From JAUVKT01 sp942491535 (GTDB lineage: Bacteria > Bacteroidota > Bacteroidia > Bacteroidales > VadinHA17): 64,000 bases of DNA. The notes beneath the pieces are model-generated. The model saw only the letters and a program-made list of their open reading frames with translations, was not told the origin of the DNA and did no database searches. This document shows positions 17,467 to 26,595 of the stretch, in pieces. Position numbers and translations under genes: made by a program. The stretch is from contig CALOBV010000024.1 in assembly GCA_942491535.1 (NCBI GenBank), positions 310,001 to 374,000 of the forward strand, given 5' to 3'. Positions within the stretch are counted from its first letter, which is position 1. The number at the start of each line of letters is the position of its first letter.

Positions 17467-18741
17467 TTAATGTTTTTCCCTTTTGAATATTTTTTGGAAG
17501 AAGCCGGGTCTTTTTATTTCCCTGTGCCAGAAACGATCCCAGGAGGATTCCAGGTAGTCATCACAGTCCACTTCTTCTATTACCTCTTCCGGTATTTGAA
17601 AGGAGAGATTTTTCGAATATTTATAAAGAGGATTCCTGTATATCTTTTGCATATACCTGGCCCAGATGGGTAATGCCGATGAAGCACCCTGTCCATATCC
17701 ACCATATCTGAATCGTACATTTGGATAATCTCCTCCAACCCATACACCAGTGATTAATACCGGTGTATATCCAATAAACCATCCGTCAGTATTATTTTGT
17801 GTCGTTCCTGTTTTTCCGGCAAGCTCATTCTCAAAGCCATAAACACTGCGTAATGATGAAGCGGTACCATTATCCACCACACCTTTCATCATTTCTATAA
17901 TTAGCAAGGCATCATGAGGATCAATATGGGGATCAGAAATAATTGGTTCACCCACATATAAAACATTTCCAGACTTGTCTTCAATACGCTTTAGAAAAAC
18001 AGGTTCAACAACCCTACCTTCATTAAGAAAAATACTGTATGCCTGCACCATTTCCTTCAACGATACCTCTCCAGTTCCAAGAGCCAGGGAAAGAACTTCA
18101 GGCAAGTCCCCCGTGATTCCCAATTGTTTTGAAAACCCGATAAGCTCCTTGATCCCGGTTTCTTCCAATAACTTAACGCTTATAGTATTCACAGAATGAG
18201 TTAATGCACCTTTCATGGAGTAATAACCCCCATAAGTTCCATTAGAGTTTTTTGGTGTCCAATTATTATACTCTTCATATACCACCGAATCATTAGCAAT
18301 ATAAGAACAAGGATTATGTCCGTTTTTTAGTGCTGCTGAATATACGATTGGTTTAAAGGTTGATCCCGCTTGTCTTTTTGAAGTTACATGGTCATATTTA
18401 AAATATTCTGAATTGATACCTCCTACCCAGGCCCTGACATACCCGGTTTTAGCCTCCATTGATAATAAACCTGAGTGTAAAAACCTTTGATAATAGGCTA
18501 CTGAATCATAGGTGGACATTTCTACTTCTTTCATTCCCTGCCAGGTAAATATTTCCATCTTTTTAGGGACATTCAGAGCCTGAATAATTTCGTCCCGGGA
18601 GTGGCCTTTCTTCTTCAGACTTTTATATTGTTGTGTTTTTTCGAGATTCTGAATAATCAAGGAGGAGTTTTTCCCAAAGGGAGTTTTATTTTTCCATTGC
18701 TGATCGAAAATATTTTGAAGATGAGTCATATGTGTTCTCAT
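17467..18741 (-). CDS. bifunctional penicillin-binding protein 1A-type, transpeptidase part (frameshifted)
   Basis: This is the C-terminal transpeptidase half of a class A PBP that cross-links peptidoglycan. The active-site motifs are present: SxxK in RQAGSTFKPIVY, SxN in THSVNTISVK and KTG in AGKTGTTQNNTDGWFIGYTP. The in-frame coding region actually extends back to about 18833, with DGSQYNIYTDGLKIYTTINAD before this ORF's first Met. There it joins the other fragment through a one-base indel in a run of four A. The repaired protein would be 753 residues, the usual size. Confidence 0.87.
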   Translation of the reverse strand: MRTHMTHLQNIFDQQWKNKTPFGKNSSLIIQNLEKTQQYKSLKKKGHSRDEIIQALNVPKKMEIFTWQGMKEVEMSTYDSVAYYQRFLHSGLLSMEAKTGYVRAWVGGINSEYFKYDHVTSKRQAGSTFKPIVYSAALKNGHNPCSYIANDSVVYEEYNNWTPKNSNGTYGGYYSMKGALTHSVNTISVKLLEETGIKELIGFSKQLGITGDLPEVLSLALGTGEVSLKEMVQAYSIFLNEGRVVEPVFLKRIEDKSGNVLYVGEPIISDPHIDPHDALLIIEMMKGVVDNGTASSLRSVYGFENELAGKTGTTQNNTDGWFIGYTPVLITGVWVGGDYPNVRFRYGGYGQGASSALPIWARYMQKIYRNPLYKYSKNLSFQIPEEVIEEVDCDDYLESSWDRFWHREIKRPGFFQKIFKREKH

Positions 18742-18811
18742 GGCCTCTTCGGCATATTTTTGCAGATCGGCATTTATGGTTGTATAGATTTTTAATCCGT
18801 CAGTGTAAATA

Positions 18812-19729
18812 TTATATTGACTGCCATCTGGCTTTTGGATTATTTTTTGCCCATTCGAGCAATGTCATTCGCAGGTGTTCCCTGAAATAGGGAGCTAAAC
18901 CTTCATTATGTGAAAGATTGACATAATCCAGTTCAAGGGGTAATGCACATAAGGAATCCGCGGTATCCTCATTCAGATAATCATATTTGTGCATTTGTGA
19001 CAAAACCAGGTTTCTACGGGACCTTGATCTCTCAGGATACAACCTGGGATTGTAAGTATTGGTCCCCTTCAACATACCCACCAATAGTGCTGACTCTTCG
19101 ATTTTCAATTCTTCAGGCAACTTATTGAAGAACCGGTGTGAAGCTGTTTCAATTCCATAGGTATTTTCTCCAAATGAAACTGTATTCAGATAGAGTTCCA
19201 GTATCTCTTTTTTTGTAAGTGCTTTGTCAAGTCGCACAGCCAGGATCATCTCCCTGAATTTGTACACAGGCATGGTGAATACTGAGTGTCGTTTTCGGGG
19301 GAAAAGATTTTTTGCCAGTTGCTGATGAATAGTGCTTCCTCCACCAGAATTCTTATTCCGAAGAAGTACAGATTTGAAAACTACTCTTAATGCACTTCTT
19401 TTGTCAATGCCTTTATGCTCATAAAACCTCACATCTTCAGTGGCTACCAGGGCCTCTATTAGATGGGATGGCAAGTCATTATATTGAACGTTGGTGCGGT
19501 CCTGAAGATAATACTTTCCTAAGAGGACATTGTCACTTGAATAGATCTCGGAGGAAAGGTAATTCTGGCTGTTTTGCAGCTCGTCAACCGAAGAAAGGCG
19601 GCCAAAAACACCAATATATACCATAAAGAAAAGAACAGCTGATAGCAGAATACAAGCAGCTATTACCATTCCTGAAAACCGAATGATCTTATTATATTTT
19701 ATTTTTATGGAGTTCAGTCTTTTTAACAA
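18812..19729 (-). CDS. bifunctional penicillin-binding protein 1A-type, glycosyltransferase part (frameshifted)
   Basis: This is the N-terminal half of the class A PBP. It has a membrane anchor at about residues 19-41. The GT51 glycosyltransferase domain has ATEDVRFYEHKGID (catalytic Glu), NSGGGSTIHQQLAKNLF and ILELYLNTVSFGENTYGIE. It runs out of frame at NNPK/ARWQSI. Removing one A at 18833-18836 gives NNPKPDGSQYNIYTDG and restores the class A PBP reading frame. Both halves are otherwise undamaged. Confidence 0.87.
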   Translation of the reverse strand: MLKRLNSIKIKYNKIIRFSGMVIAACILLSAVLFFMVYIGVFGRLSSVDELQNSQNYLSSEIYSSDNVLLGKYYLQDRTNVQYNDLPSHLIEALVATEDVRFYEHKGIDKRSALRVVFKSVLLRNKNSGGGSTIHQQLAKNLFPRKRHSVFTMPVYKFREMILAVRLDKALTKKEILELYLNTVSFGENTYGIETASHRFFNKLPEELKIEESALLVGMLKGTNTYNPRLYPERSRSRRNLVLSQMHKYDYLNEDTADSLCALPLELDYVNLSHNEGLAPYFREHLRMTLLEWAKNNPKARWQSI

Positions 19730-19804
19730 TACCTGTTCTTTTTCATTTGTTGAACGTAATGGAACAGATAATATTGAGAAAGAATAATATCAATCTTTAC
19801 CTTA

Positions 19805-20131
19805 TTAGTCCCTTCTTCTTCGAATTTGACCTTCCCAGAACTGGTCCTCATTGTTTTTCTTTAGAGAATCTCTTTCTGCTTCAAGTTTATTTCTTAATTC
19901 TGAAATGAAAATTGAATTTGGATAAGGATTGCTCTCAAGCAGTTCTTCAAGATTTTTGACCCTTTCTTCAGAGTCTTGTTCTTCCAGTTTGCGTTTAGCC
20001 AATAATGCCAGGGCAATATCAATCGTATTATATGTAACAACATCTTTTTTTATCCAGCCTGTTTGTTCACTTTTCTCATTCACAACTTTAATCCAGTCAT
20101 CCCACTCTTCAACAACTGCTACAATTTCCAT
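19805..20131 (-). CDS. SH3-like lipoprotein, C-terminal part (frameshifted)
   Basis: It continues the SH3-domain lipoprotein after a one-base indel. EIVAVVEEWDDWIKVVN and QTGWIKKDVVTYN look like the second half of an SH3b fold. A charged coiled-coil-like tail follows (LAKRKLEEQDSEERVKNLEELL). The frame is restored by adding one A to the run at about 20141-20146, giving TEKKHNAMEIVAVV and a 243-residue protein across 19805-20535. The role is unknown. Confidence 0.7.
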   Translation of the reverse strand: MEIVAVVEEWDDWIKVVNEKSEQTGWIKKDVVTYNTIDIALALLAKRKLEEQDSEERVKNLEELLESNPYPNSIFISELRNKLEAERDSLKKNNEDQFWEGQIRRRRD

Positions 20132-20535
20132 GGCATTATGCTTTTTTCAGTAATGGTTAGCAGGTCGGGTCGCATATATAGTGGAACATCATTGGTCATT
20201 ACAGCCGGTTTTGCATTTAGCACACTCGCAAAATCATAAACCCAGACTTCTGAAGAATCCGATAACCGTACTTTAAGAAATTTGGTGTTGTTATAGGCCG
20301 AATCAATGGCAGATGAATCCAGATATAAAAAACTTTCTCCCAAACTTAAAAGAGTAGTGGAGCTTGATGATCTTCTGGGTTCGCTTCGCGTGGAAATTCT
20401 ATCCCAAATGCTTACACCAATGACATGATGGTTTTCAAGCACCGGATCATCTGATTCTTTTTGTATGTTATCAGAGCAGGCAAGGAAATTAAGGAAGATT
20501 ATTAGTCCCAGGAAAAAAGTGATCTTTCTTTGCAT
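20119..20535 (-). CDS. SH3-like lipoprotein, N-terminal part (frameshifted)
   Basis: It has a lipoprotein signal peptide (MQRKITFFLGLIIFLNFLAC, lipobox FLAC with Cys20). GVSIWDRISTRSEPRRSSSS and the following SLGESFLYLDSS resemble a bacterial SH3 domain (PF08239-like). A second SH3 begins at KPAVMTNDVPLYMRPDLLT and is cut by the indel. The last residues of this frame (IMPWKL) are out of frame. The family is not recognised beyond the SH3 pattern. Confidence 0.7.
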   Translation of the reverse strand: MQRKITFFLGLIIFLNFLACSDNIQKESDDPVLENHHVIGVSIWDRISTRSEPRRSSSSTTLLSLGESFLYLDSSAIDSAYNNTKFLKVRLSDSSEVWVYDFASVLNAKPAVMTNDVPLYMRPDLLTITEKSIMPWKL

Positions 20536-20861
20536 TATAAAAAAAGAGATACGTTACAATATTGCTTAAAAGTAGTAAAATTCAGGTAATTGACAATCTT
20601 ATCCCCTCCCTGGTGACAGGGATGATCCTTCCTGATTGCCTTCGGATTTCGGCCGACATAGGCGGCTACATCTGACGAAGTCGTAGAGCTCATAGCCCTC
20701 GCTTGCTCCAAGGAAACTTAGGATTCTCGGTTTTTGATTTGAAAATTCAAAGCGTCAGCGCTGCAAGGCTTTTTCATTGTAAAGCACCCCTTAACGGATC
20801 ACCGAAGGTAATCCTCGGGAAGAAGGTTGATAAAGTTGATTCTGAATATGCTTATTGCCTG
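20536..20861. other. intergenic repeat mosaic between two minus-strand genes
   Basis: About 325 bases with no gene. 20633-20737 is a diverged copy of the second dispersed motif, and 20746-20815 is a partial copy of hairpin A with its linker. Confidence 0.6.
20633..20815 (+). repeat. dispersed repeat mosaic with both motifs
   Basis: GATTGCCTTCGG at 20633 and GATTCTCGGTTTTTG at about 20721 frame a diverged middle. After it come CAAGGCTTTTTCATTGTAAA, GCACCCCTTAACGGATCACC and GAAGGTAATCCTCGG, which match 10043-10095 nearly base for base. Confidence 0.75.
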
Positions 20862-21344
20862 CTACAGTTTTTTCGTTGGGATAATGAGCAGTGGTATGAT
20901 GGATTGACTTAAAACCTCTTCCGTTGCGCTACCTATCAATATCTTTTCTAACCACTTCCTGCTATGAGAGCCCATAACAATAGCATCTGCATCTAGGTTT
21001 GCTGCAGTCTCTAGAATTGTTGCAGCAGTATCACCTTCTTCTACACGGACCTTAATGGATTCATCATTAAGGTAGTGCTTTGTATTATTCAGATAATCCA
21101 GAGATGCCTTTCTCAGGCCGTCAACATTATCCAATTGAATGGGATCCACATCAATGTAACCGGAGAATCCCATGATCGGAGAGTATTCCTTCGCAGAATA
21201 ATACAAAGGATCTGATATAACATGCAGCAATGTAACTTCTGCACCCATAGCCTCAGCAAATAAATACCCGGTTTCTACCACTTTCTGCGCAGTTGGATCA
21301 TAATCTATTGCGATCAATATTTTTTCTATCTTCTTTTTCTTCAT
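20862..21344 (-). CDS. universal stress protein UspA family
   Basis: The 160-residue single-Usp-domain protein starts KKIEKILIAIDYDPTAQKVVETG. The C-terminal nucleotide-binding pattern is intact: IVMGSHSRKWLEKILIGSATEEVLSQSIIPLLII (G-x2-G-x9-G-S/T type), shown here in pieces MGSHSRKWLEKILIGSA and SQSIIPLLII. It may bind ATP. It is a single gene flanked on both sides by dispersed repeats. Confidence 0.9.
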   Translation of the reverse strand: MKKKKIEKILIAIDYDPTAQKVVETGYLFAEAMGAEVTLLHVISDPLYYSAKEYSPIMGFSGYIDVDPIQLDNVDGLRKASLDYLNNTKHYLNDESIKVRVEEGDTAATILETAANLDADAIVMGSHSRKWLEKILIGSATEEVLSQSIIPLLIIPTKKL

Positions 21345-21546
21345 GCCTTTAGTCTATTTTATATTAAGTCTATATTATTATCTGATATCTTAAAATGCCA
21401 GTTAAAAATAATATAAGAGTACCTGAAAGGTATTACATAATTTCTTAATAAAATTGCGTAATTCACACATTTCATATACTTTCTTCAGGCTGGAGCAACT
21501 TCGTTTGCTCAGAAATTATGGTATATAACTGGCGCCAACTGTCATA

Positions 21547-21609
21547 GATTGCCTCCGGCGAGCTCGAATCACTGGTCACGAGTATTCAGGACTCGCAATT
21601 CTCGGTTTC
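21547..21609 (+). repeat. second dispersed motif, copy 2
   Basis: It begins GATTGCCTCCGGCGAGCTCG, then AATCACT, a variable middle, then ACTCGCAATTCTCGGTTTC. This is the closest match to 10118-10176. It ends 7 bases before the stop of the next minus-strand gene. Confidence 0.8.
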
Positions 21610-21615
21610 TTATTT

Positions 21616-22377
21616 TTATATGCTTAGAAAATAGTCCGTGCCTTTAACTCTCAATTCTGAATAATTCATTTCCAATGTAATATTGCCGTTTTTCAGGATA
21701 AGTTTCTTTTCAGCCCGGATCTCTTCAGGGGCTTCATGCAATCCATAGATAATAAGTTTAACCAATCTGTATGATTCGTCGAAAAAGGTAATACAGGGAT
21801 GATTCAATATTCTAATATTCCCCCTTTCACTTGCAGCTGAAAATATCACCCGGTGGAAAACAGCTCCATCAGGGAGTATTTCTATTTCAAGAGGCTCAAA
21901 TATTCGAATATTCAAGGGATCTGACAATGCATTGATCTCAATATAGTATCCCGGCAGGTTTCTATATCTCTCAATCTCTTCTGAAGTTTTAAGCTGCCAT
22001 TGCTTAAAATCCTTCTCAGCATCAGATTTTATAAGGCTGATATCCCTTGTGCCGAAAGTTTTCTTTTTATAAGAGAAATCTCTTATAAGAGATTCCAGTA
22101 TCTGTTCCAGGAACAGAGTGTCATTGTTTTCAAGATTCATTTTCCAGCCACGATTCAACTTGTCGCATATCATGGCTATCCATCGTCCTTCCCAATAACC
22201 GAGATCCCTGACACCGGCAGGAGCGATACCATTTGTAATATTGGAAGCATTAAGAGGATCCTGTCCACGTGCAACCCGTTCAATATAGTCTGATAATCCC
22301 TCGGTAAGTTGCAACTCCTTTTCATAATTTCCGTACTGTTCCGGGATCTTCCCCAACCTCTCCTTTCTGTAATCCAT
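21616..22377 (-). CDS. unrecognised protein, C-terminal part of an interrupted HExxH-type protein
   Basis: The 253-residue open frame (MDYRKERLGKIPEQYGNYEK...) has no domain I can name with confidence. Upstream in other frames the coding sequence continues (ALFLRRIEKEAFKRAVIAND at about 22400-22480), and beyond a purine tract lies DMAGIIVHEQFHIFQRTRHP with a HExxH motif. These together look like one protein of the form HExxH zinc-peptidase domain plus beta-rich tail, broken by indels and by the artefactual tract. The ATG used here is probably internal. Confidence 0.55.
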   Translation of the reverse strand: MDYRKERLGKIPEQYGNYEKELQLTEGLSDYIERVARGQDPLNASNITNGIAPAGVRDLGYWEGRWIAMICDKLNRGWKMNLENNDTLFLEQILESLIRDFSYKKKTFGTRDISLIKSDAEKDFKQWQLKTSEEIERYRNLPGYYIEINALSDPLNIRIFEPLEIEILPDGAVFHRVIFSAASERGNIRILNHPCITFFDESYRLVKLIIYGLHEAPEEIRAEKKLILKNGNITLEMNYSELRVKGTDYFLSI

Positions 22378-22532
22378 TGCTGCAATTTGCCCACCCGACC
22401 ATTTCTTTCTGGTCGTTGGCTATAACAGCCCGTTTAAATGCTTCCTTTTCAATTCTTCTGAGAAATAATGCATCTTTAGTTTCCTCCTCGGATAGAAAAA
22501 AAAAACCACCCCGTAAAAGGAGAAGAAGAGAC

Positions 22533-22840
22533 GGAAAAAGGGAAGAAAGAAAGAAGGAAAAGAAAGAAGAAAGGGAAGGAGAAAGAGAAGAGAAAGAGAA
22601 AAAGAGAAAGGGAGAAAGAGAAAAAGGAAGAGGAAAAAGGGAAAGAAAAGAGGAAGAAGAAAGAAGAGAGAAAGGAAGAAAGAGAAAAGGAAAAAGAAAG
22701 GGGGAGAGGAAGGGAGAAAAAAAAGGAAAAAAAAAAGGAAAAAAAGAAGAAAAAAAGAGGGGAAAAAGGAGAGGGAGAGAGAAGAAAAAAAGAAAAAAGA
22801 GAGAAGAAGGGGGGAAAGAAAAGAAAGAGAAAAGAAAGGA
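22533..22840. other. purine-only tract, probable sequencing/assembly artefact
   Basis: About 308 bases contain only A and G on the plus strand, with no recognisable repeat unit. It lies in the middle of what should be one continuous protein. Open frames across it (Lys/Glu/Arg-rich on plus; Phe/Ser/Leu-rich on minus) are compositional and were not called. Confidence 0.75.
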
Positions 22841-22841
22841 C

Positions 22842-22985
22842 GTTCTGTCTCCAATCCGGGTGCCGTGTTCTCTGAAAAATATGGAATTGTTCATGGACAA
22901 TGATCCCTGCCATATCTTTTGGTGTATATTTACCCCAGTCATCACTGGTTCCTGCGCGGTATTGCTCAGAATACGGTCAGGCTGT
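22842..22985 (-). pseudogene. remnant with HExxH motif, N-terminal portion of the interrupted gene
   Basis: On the minus strand one frame reads SEQYRAGTSDDWGKYTPKD and then MAGIIVHEQFHIFQRTRHPDW. HEQFH fits the zinc-protease motif HExxH. An adjacent frame (AILFRIGETDSLTV) probably precedes it after one more indel. Upstream the sequence becomes G/C-biased and unreadable. Confidence 0.5.
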
Positions 22986-23234
22986 CTGTCTCTCCAATAC
23001 GAAAAAGAATGGCTATCGAACAGCCCCCGCAGGGGGAACCCTCCCACGCATAGGGTCGGAAACCCCAGCGGGGGTGAAACACGCGGCGCCAACCGAGCAG
23101 AAACGCCCGGAAAAAAAACAACCGCAACCGGGGCCAGGTAACACATCATATGCGCCCAGGCCACCAGCCTTCTGCACATCCGGCCGGGACAGACAGGCGC
23201 CAGAAAGCAGCGCCGGGTTACAGCGAACCCGCCG

Positions 23235-23664
<430 letters not shown>

Positions 23665-24249
23665 GGGGGTTTGGGCTTGGCCTTTACAAGTATAGCTTTT
23701 CTCACTCGGAAAATTAGTTAAGGGGACTAAAGAAAACCCCCGGACCCAAAAAAACAATTAATTGGGATCGGGCGAGGGGGGTTACAGGAGGGACGGGAAT
23801 TACTCAATGGATACCCACGGGCGGGGCATTCTGGGGGAATTACCCTAAAAATCCTGGAGGTGGGGTAGAGAACCCGGACTAACAGAGATATAAATTGGGT
23901 CGGCGGAACTTCAGAATTACCTCGAGGGGGGGGGGGGCCGGTTTATAAGAAACCCCGAGGATATCTGGGAAAAGCCAGTATAAATATCAACGGAGGATTT
24001 AAATACGGGTTTGTGGGACAACCAGATGGAGGTCGGGGGAAGGAAAAATAGATAGGGGTATAGATAGAAATAGGTGGCGGTGGGCGGTTTATAAAAAGGC
24101 GCTCGGCAGGGGACAATTCTGTTTTTCGTTCGAAAATTACTATGGATGAAAAAAGAAAACACCGACAATCTCTCATTTTTACTTTTATTTAACATGTATT
24201 ATTGCTAATAAAAAATCTAAATTTGATAGTCCTAAACTATGATTTGTAG
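23665..24249. other. degraded, G-biased sequence; no callable gene
   Basis: Base composition returns gradually to normal towards 24120. One short plus-strand stretch (about 23938-24055) reads like protein (LGKASININGGFKYGFVGQP), possibly the end of a real gene, but it is surrounded by stops and G runs. Confidence 0.55.
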
Positions 24250-25386
24250 ATGTCAACCTACTATGTTCTAATTGTTGGCTTTTTATTTATACTGGCCATT
24301 TCCCTTCTTATAATCGGGGTAAGTAACGACGCAGTTAATTTTCTCAATTCTGCAATTGGTTCTAAAGCCGCACCCTTTAAGATAGTACTTCTTATTGCAG
24401 CAATTGGCGTTGTGATGGGTGCAGTGTTTTCAAATGGAATGATGGAAGTTGCAAGGAAAGGAATCTTTAATCCCGAGGTTTTTTCCTTCAGCGAAATTAT
24501 GATCATTTTTCTGGCTGTGATGCTAACAAACATCCTGCTTCTGGACTTTTTTAACACGGTTGGCTTGCCAACTTCAACGACTATCTCCATTGTCTTTGGG
24601 ATTCTTGGCGCTGCTGTTGCCGTTGCAATGATGAAAGTTACAGGAGCAGACTCCGGTACCGATTCTATTGGAAATTATATAAATATTGAAAGTTCGGTAC
24701 TTATTATAATCGGTATATTTCTATCCATTGTTATTGCATTTAATGTAGGCCTGATCGTTCAGTGGTTTGTGAGGCTGGCATTTTCTTTCAATCAGGAAAC
24801 TACCTTAAAATACTGGGGAGGAATATGGGGTGGTTTTGCTATTACAGCTATTCTCTATTTTCTTCTTATAAAAGGTGCCAAGGGATCCACATTGATATCA
24901 CCTGAAACACTGGAATATATTAAAAGCAATACAACATTTATACTCTTAGCCAGTTTCGCAGCCTGGACAATCACATTCCAGTTGTTAATAATCTTTACCA
25001 GAATTAACGTTCTGAAAATAACAGTATTGGTTGGAACGTTTGCCCTGGCAATGGCATTTGCAGGAAACGATCTGGTTAACTTTATAGGTGTACCACTGGC
25101 CGGATTTGAATCATTTAAGGACTTTACGGCTTCAGGATCATCAGATGCCGGAACTTATATGATGGAATCATTACGTGAGCCGGTAAATACTCCAATCTTT
25201 TTTCTGGTCACAGCCGGAATGATTATGGTACTGACCTTACGCCTGTCGAAGAAGGCAAAGTCTGTGACCGCAACAACAATTGATCTAAGTCGGCAGGATG
25301 AAGGTAGTGAGCGCTTTGATTCTTCATCCCTGGCAAGATTTATTGTCAGAAAATCCATTGAACTAAGCAAAGGATTACGAACATAA
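24250..25386 (+). CDS. PiT-family inorganic phosphate transporter, N-terminal part (frameshifted)
   Basis: This is the first half of a PiT sodium- or proton-coupled phosphate permease. The first PiT repeat reads IGVSNDAVNFLNSAIGSKAA, followed by VGLPTSTTISIVFGILGAAV. The second begins AMAFAGNDLVNFIGVPLAGF. About eight membrane helices are visible. The frame ends at SKGLRT just after 25370, where one missing base (GGATTACG for GGAATTACG) would continue into ITNISPDGLIKFVESRF. A second one-base indel near 25511-25516 restores the frame of the next fragment. Confidence 0.87.
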   Translation: MSTYYVLIVGFLFILAISLLIIGVSNDAVNFLNSAIGSKAAPFKIVLLIAAIGVVMGAVFSNGMMEVARKGIFNPEVFSFSEIMIIFLAVMLTNILLLDFFNTVGLPTSTTISIVFGILGAAVAVAMMKVTGADSGTDSIGNYINIESSVLIIIGIFLSIVIAFNVGLIVQWFVRLAFSFNQETTLKYWGGIWGGFAITAILYFLLIKGAKGSTLISPETLEYIKSNTTFILLASFAAWTITFQLLIIFTRINVLKITVLVGTFALAMAFAGNDLVNFIGVPLAGFESFKDFTASGSSDAGTYMMESLREPVNTPIFFLVTAGMIMVLTLRLSKKAKSVTATTIDLSRQDEGSERFDSSSLARFIVRKSIELSKGLRT

Positions 25387-25512
25387 GTCCTGATGGCCTG
25401 ATCAAATTTGTAGAGAGCAGGTTTCAGGCAGATATTGATTTTGGAAACAAGGATTATAAACTGGCCTTTGATCTTGTAAGGGCATCGGTAAATCTGGTTG
25501 TAGCAAGTATAC

Positions 25513-26499
25513 TTGATTGCCATTGGAACATCACTGAAACTTCCTCTTTCCACAACCTACGTAACTTTTATGGTAGCTATGGGAACATCTCTTGCTGATG
25601 GAGCCTGGGGAAGAGACAGTGCTGTATATCGAATAAGTGGAGTATTAACTGTTGTAGGTGGATGGTTCTTCACTGCATTTATTGCTTTTCTTGCCTCATT
25701 CATTATTGGAATACTTATCTTTTTTGGAAAGATGCCGGTTATCATTGCTCTGGTCGGACTCTCTGGATACCTATTGTACAGAACCCATGCCTTACACAAG
25801 AAAAAATCAGAAAAAGAAAGTAAGTCAAGCGGTGAAATTATTACAGCATCCTTCCAGGTACTTAAATCCTGTGATGATGAAGTGAAAAATACTATCATCG
25901 ATGTATCACGAATATTGAATCAGACCTACACCTATTTCTTAAAAGAAAAACACAAGAAATTAAAGATACTCAGGAAGGAATCCAAAAAGCTCACAAAGGA
26001 TATAAAACATATACGGGAGGAAATTCCGAATACTTTAAAGAAATTTGAAGAGAGCGATCTGGAAAGCGGTCACCACTATGTTCAGGTTGTAACCTACATG
26101 GTTGAGATGTGCAATTCACTTACACATATTGTCCAACCTGCTTTTAACCACCTTGATAATAATCATGCTTTTGACAAAGAGCAAAATGGTAGCCTGATAG
26201 AATTTAACAAACAGGTTAAAACCTTTTTAGAATTTCTGATTGACCTTCTAAAGCAAAGAAAATACGATCAACTTGATGAGCTTGTCGTTCGTCGGGATAA
26301 ATTGATAAATCTTATTAATGATATTCTTTACAACAGGGTTAAAATTATCAAGAAGACACAGAAGGGAGTAAAAGTAAGTGTAACCTATATTGAAATGCTT
26401 TCCGAAACGAAAAACCTATTGTTAAATGTTGTTCAATTAGTAAAAGCTGATATCAAGCTCCTGGATTATTTAACTTTCGAAGAAATTACAACTCAATAG
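25513..26499 (+). CDS. PiT-family phosphate transporter, C-terminal part with DUF47-like tail
   Basis: It contains the second PiT signature (TSLKLPLSTTYVTFMVAMGT, then SLADGAWGRDSAVYRISGVL), three membrane helices, and a helical cytosolic tail of about 220 residues with a PhoU/DUF47-like pattern. Bacteroidota commonly fuse PiT and this tail. Across 24250-26499 the two indels cancel, giving a 749-residue protein. The ATG used here is internal (VASILIAIGTSLKLPLS in the repaired frame). Confidence 0.85.
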   Translation: MIAIGTSLKLPLSTTYVTFMVAMGTSLADGAWGRDSAVYRISGVLTVVGGWFFTAFIAFLASFIIGILIFFGKMPVIIALVGLSGYLLYRTHALHKKKSEKESKSSGEIITASFQVLKSCDDEVKNTIIDVSRILNQTYTYFLKEKHKKLKILRKESKKLTKDIKHIREEIPNTLKKFEESDLESGHHYVQVVTYMVEMCNSLTHIVQPAFNHLDNNHAFDKEQNGSLIEFNKQVKTFLEFLIDLLKQRKYDQLDELVVRRDKLINLINDILYNRVKIIKKTQKGVKVSVTYIEMLSETKNLLLNVVQLVKADIKLLDYLTFEEITTQ

Positions 26500-26595
26500 A
26501 ACCTCAGCCATTCCCAACAATTCCATACCAGATAATTGGTTTCGCCGAACTAAAGGTTAGAAGCTAGTACCTGATGCACCAACGTAGGTGTCCTG

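Noticed and set aside
22377..23141. 254-codon Lys/Glu/Arg-rich open frame and the Phe/Ser-rich frames opposite it
   Set aside because: They exist only because the purine tract has no stops; composition is unlike any neighbour and the tract is probably artefactual.
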